In this document: positions 62,868 through 64,000 of the stretch, piece after piece | Position numbering within the stretch: the first letter of the stretch is position 1 | Layout: the number at the start of each line of letters is the position of its first letter | Source of the DNA: CAWANP01 sp963783445 | GTDB taxonomy: Bacteria; Chloroflexota; Anaerolineae; JAAYZQ01 | Reading direction: 5' to 3' | Assembly: GCA_963783445.1 (NCBI GenBank) | Contig: CAWANP010000013.1 | Span: 145,740 to 209,739 of the forward strand | DNA length: 64,000 nucleotides | Program-made: the position numbers and the translations under genes | Notes under the pieces: model-generated | The model's database searches: none | The model's input: only the letters and a program-made list of their open reading frames with translations | What the model was told of the DNA's origin: nothing

Positions 62868-63886
62868 TGAACGATGCTATCAAAGTGAGTAGTCTGACCA
62901 AGTACTACGGTCGCCCGGAAGCAGGCGTACTGGCCGTGGACCACATCAACTTTCAGGTGCAGGAGGGCGAGGTCTTTGGTTTCCTGGGACCCAACGGGGC
63001 GGGCAAGACGACCACCCAGCGGATGCTGACCACCCTGCTGGAGCCGACCGAAGGTCGCATCACCATCCACGGACACGACCTGGCCCACGACGCCTACCCG
63101 GTCAAGCGGCAAATGGGCCTGGTACCGGAGGAATCGAACGTTTACGCCGAACTGACCGCATGGGACAACTTGATGTTCACTGCCAAACTCTACCGTGTCG
63201 GCCGCGCCGAGCGGGCAGCGCGGGCACGGGAGTTGCTGGAGGTCTTTGGCCTTTGGGAGAAGCGGGACGTGAAAGCGGAGAACTTTTCCAAAGGCATGCG
63301 GCGACGGCTGAGCATCGCCATGGCCATCATCCACAAGCCGGCGCTCCTCTTCTTGGACGAGCCGACGCCGGGGCTGGACGCCCAGAGCGCCCGTGCCATC
63401 CGCGACCTGATCCGCCAGTTGAATGCCGAGGGGACGACAGTCTTTCTAACCACGCACCAGATTGAGGAGGCCAACCAACTATGCGACCGGGTGGCCATCA
63501 TCGACCACGGCCAGATCGCGGCCATTGACACTCCGGAACGGCTGAAACAGGCTTTCCGGCGGGTGCAGTCGGTGGAGGTGGCGTTGCAGCCCAAAGGGCA
63601 AACGCATGGTCAGGCGCTGGGCACCTTGCCGGGGGTGACCACGGCGGTCAAGATGGGAGATAAATGGCGGCTGTACACCAAAGACCCGTCGGTGCTCCTA
63701 CCACAGGTGATGGACTATGCCAACTCGCGTGAATTGCGGGTCGTCAGTCTAAATACCCTCGGCCCCAGTCTGGAGGACGTTTTCCTCGAGATCACCGGGC
63801 AACAGGTGGGCACGGTGCGTCACGAGGCGCAGGAGGGCAAGCCTCGGCGGCGGGGAATGAAAAGTGGAATGGGCGGTGGACGATGA
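62867..63886 (+). CDS. ABC transporter ATP-binding protein (ABC-2 exporter type)
   Basis: A 339-residue ATPase. Walker A is GPNGAGKTT, the signature motif SKGMRRRLS, Walker B LLFLDEPTPGLD, and the switch His is in LTTHQIEEA. The C-terminal extension after about residue 230 fits the DrrA-type drug exporters. It overlaps the deacetylase stop and the permease start, so all three are tightly coupled. Confidence 0.93.
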   Translation: MNDAIKVSSLTKYYGRPEAGVLAVDHINFQVQEGEVFGFLGPNGAGKTTTQRMLTTLLEPTEGRITIHGHDLAHDAYPVKRQMGLVPEESNVYAELTAWDNLMFTAKLYRVGRAERAARARELLEVFGLWEKRDVKAENFSKGMRRRLSIAMAIIHKPALLFLDEPTPGLDAQSARAIRDLIRQLNAEGTTVFLTTHQIEEANQLCDRVAIIDHGQIAAIDTPERLKQAFRRVQSVEVALQPKGQTHGQALGTLPGVTTAVKMGDKWRLYTKDPSVLLPQVMDYANSRELRVVSLNTLGPSLEDVFLEITGQQVGTVRHEAQEGKPRRRGMKSGMGGGR

Positions 63887-64000
63887 AAGACGGATGGCTG
63901 CAACGACTGCGTGACGAGGTAACACAGGCTTGGACCGTGACGGCCAAGGACATGAAGGTCTACTACCTCAAGCCAGGGATGATCATGTTCGGCTTTCTGA
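63883..64000 (+). CDS. ABC-2 type permease, 3' end outside the window
   Basis: Only the first 39 codons are visible (VTAKDMKVYYLKPGMIMFGF). The ATG overlaps the ATPase stop (ATGA). The start of a membrane helix at the window edge and its position support a permease partner for the preceding ATPase. Confidence 0.75.
   Translation, partial: MKDGWLQRLRDEVTQAWTVTAKDMKVYYLKPGMIMFGFL

Overview
The window looks like a chromosomal segment of a Chloroflexota bacterium (Anaerolineae/Caldilineae-like). The main support is a set of solute-binding lipoproteins whose mature N-terminus carries long Val/Glu/Lys repeats of the EVEKVV type followed by a TPEP linker. This is a habit I associate with that phylum. 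The Rieske/cytochrome b/diheme cytochrome c operon and the high-GC coding style agree. The taxonomic call is inference, because no rRNA gene is present.

Layout. (1) 1-8.9 kb is housekeeping: the end of a UbiB-type kinase gene, a quinol-oxidising cytochrome bc operon with a consensus promoter, a two-gene Cas4-like membrane nuclease, and rluB-cmk-DUF512. (2) 9.0-17.0 kb (minus strand) is a catabolic cluster: peptide-type ABC importer, D-aminoacylase-like amidohydrolase, class III aminotransferase/aminomutase and a 2,4-diaminopentanoate-dehydrogenase-like enzyme. (3) 17.8-22.3 kb holds a MurF-N-domain/alanine racemase fusion, a polysaccharide-deacetylase-like gene, a LarA-type racemase and a FadR-type regulator. 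(4) 22.3-49.6 kb (plus strand) is the main island: two further SBP/DppB/DppC sets, two more D-aminoacylases, three tandem MlrC (M81) metallopeptidases, two UroD-like methyltransferases, a neutral-ceramidase-like hydrolase, two class III aminotransferases, an Fe-alcohol dehydrogenase, a metal-dependent amidohydrolase and a transaldolase-like protein. (5) 49.7-57.7 kb (minus strand) is a LacI-controlled sugar operon: MalE/F/G-type importer, GT4 glycosyltransferase and a GH13 sugar phosphorylase. (6) 57.8-64 kb holds an unknown gene pair, a DUF2202 ferritin-like exported protein, and a MarR-controlled operon (CopD-like membrane protein, PIG-L deacetylase, ABC-2 exporter) that runs off the end.

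How it works together (inference). Regions 2-4 look like one scavenging programme for unusual D-amino-acid or N-acyl/amide-linked compounds. Importers bring in oligomers, MlrC and D-aminoacylase enzymes cut them, and aminotransferases, dehydrogenases and racemases process the products. None of the three peptide importers has its ATPase genes here.

An important caveat: 14 genes between 14.1 and 42.7 kb are broken. The breaks are best explained by 22 single extra bases, nearly all in short G or C runs. No such break was seen before 14 kb or after 42.7 kb. Each repaired gene becomes a full-length family member whose length is divisible by three, so sequence error is more likely than decay. These genes are typed 'pseudogene' because the frame as given is broken.
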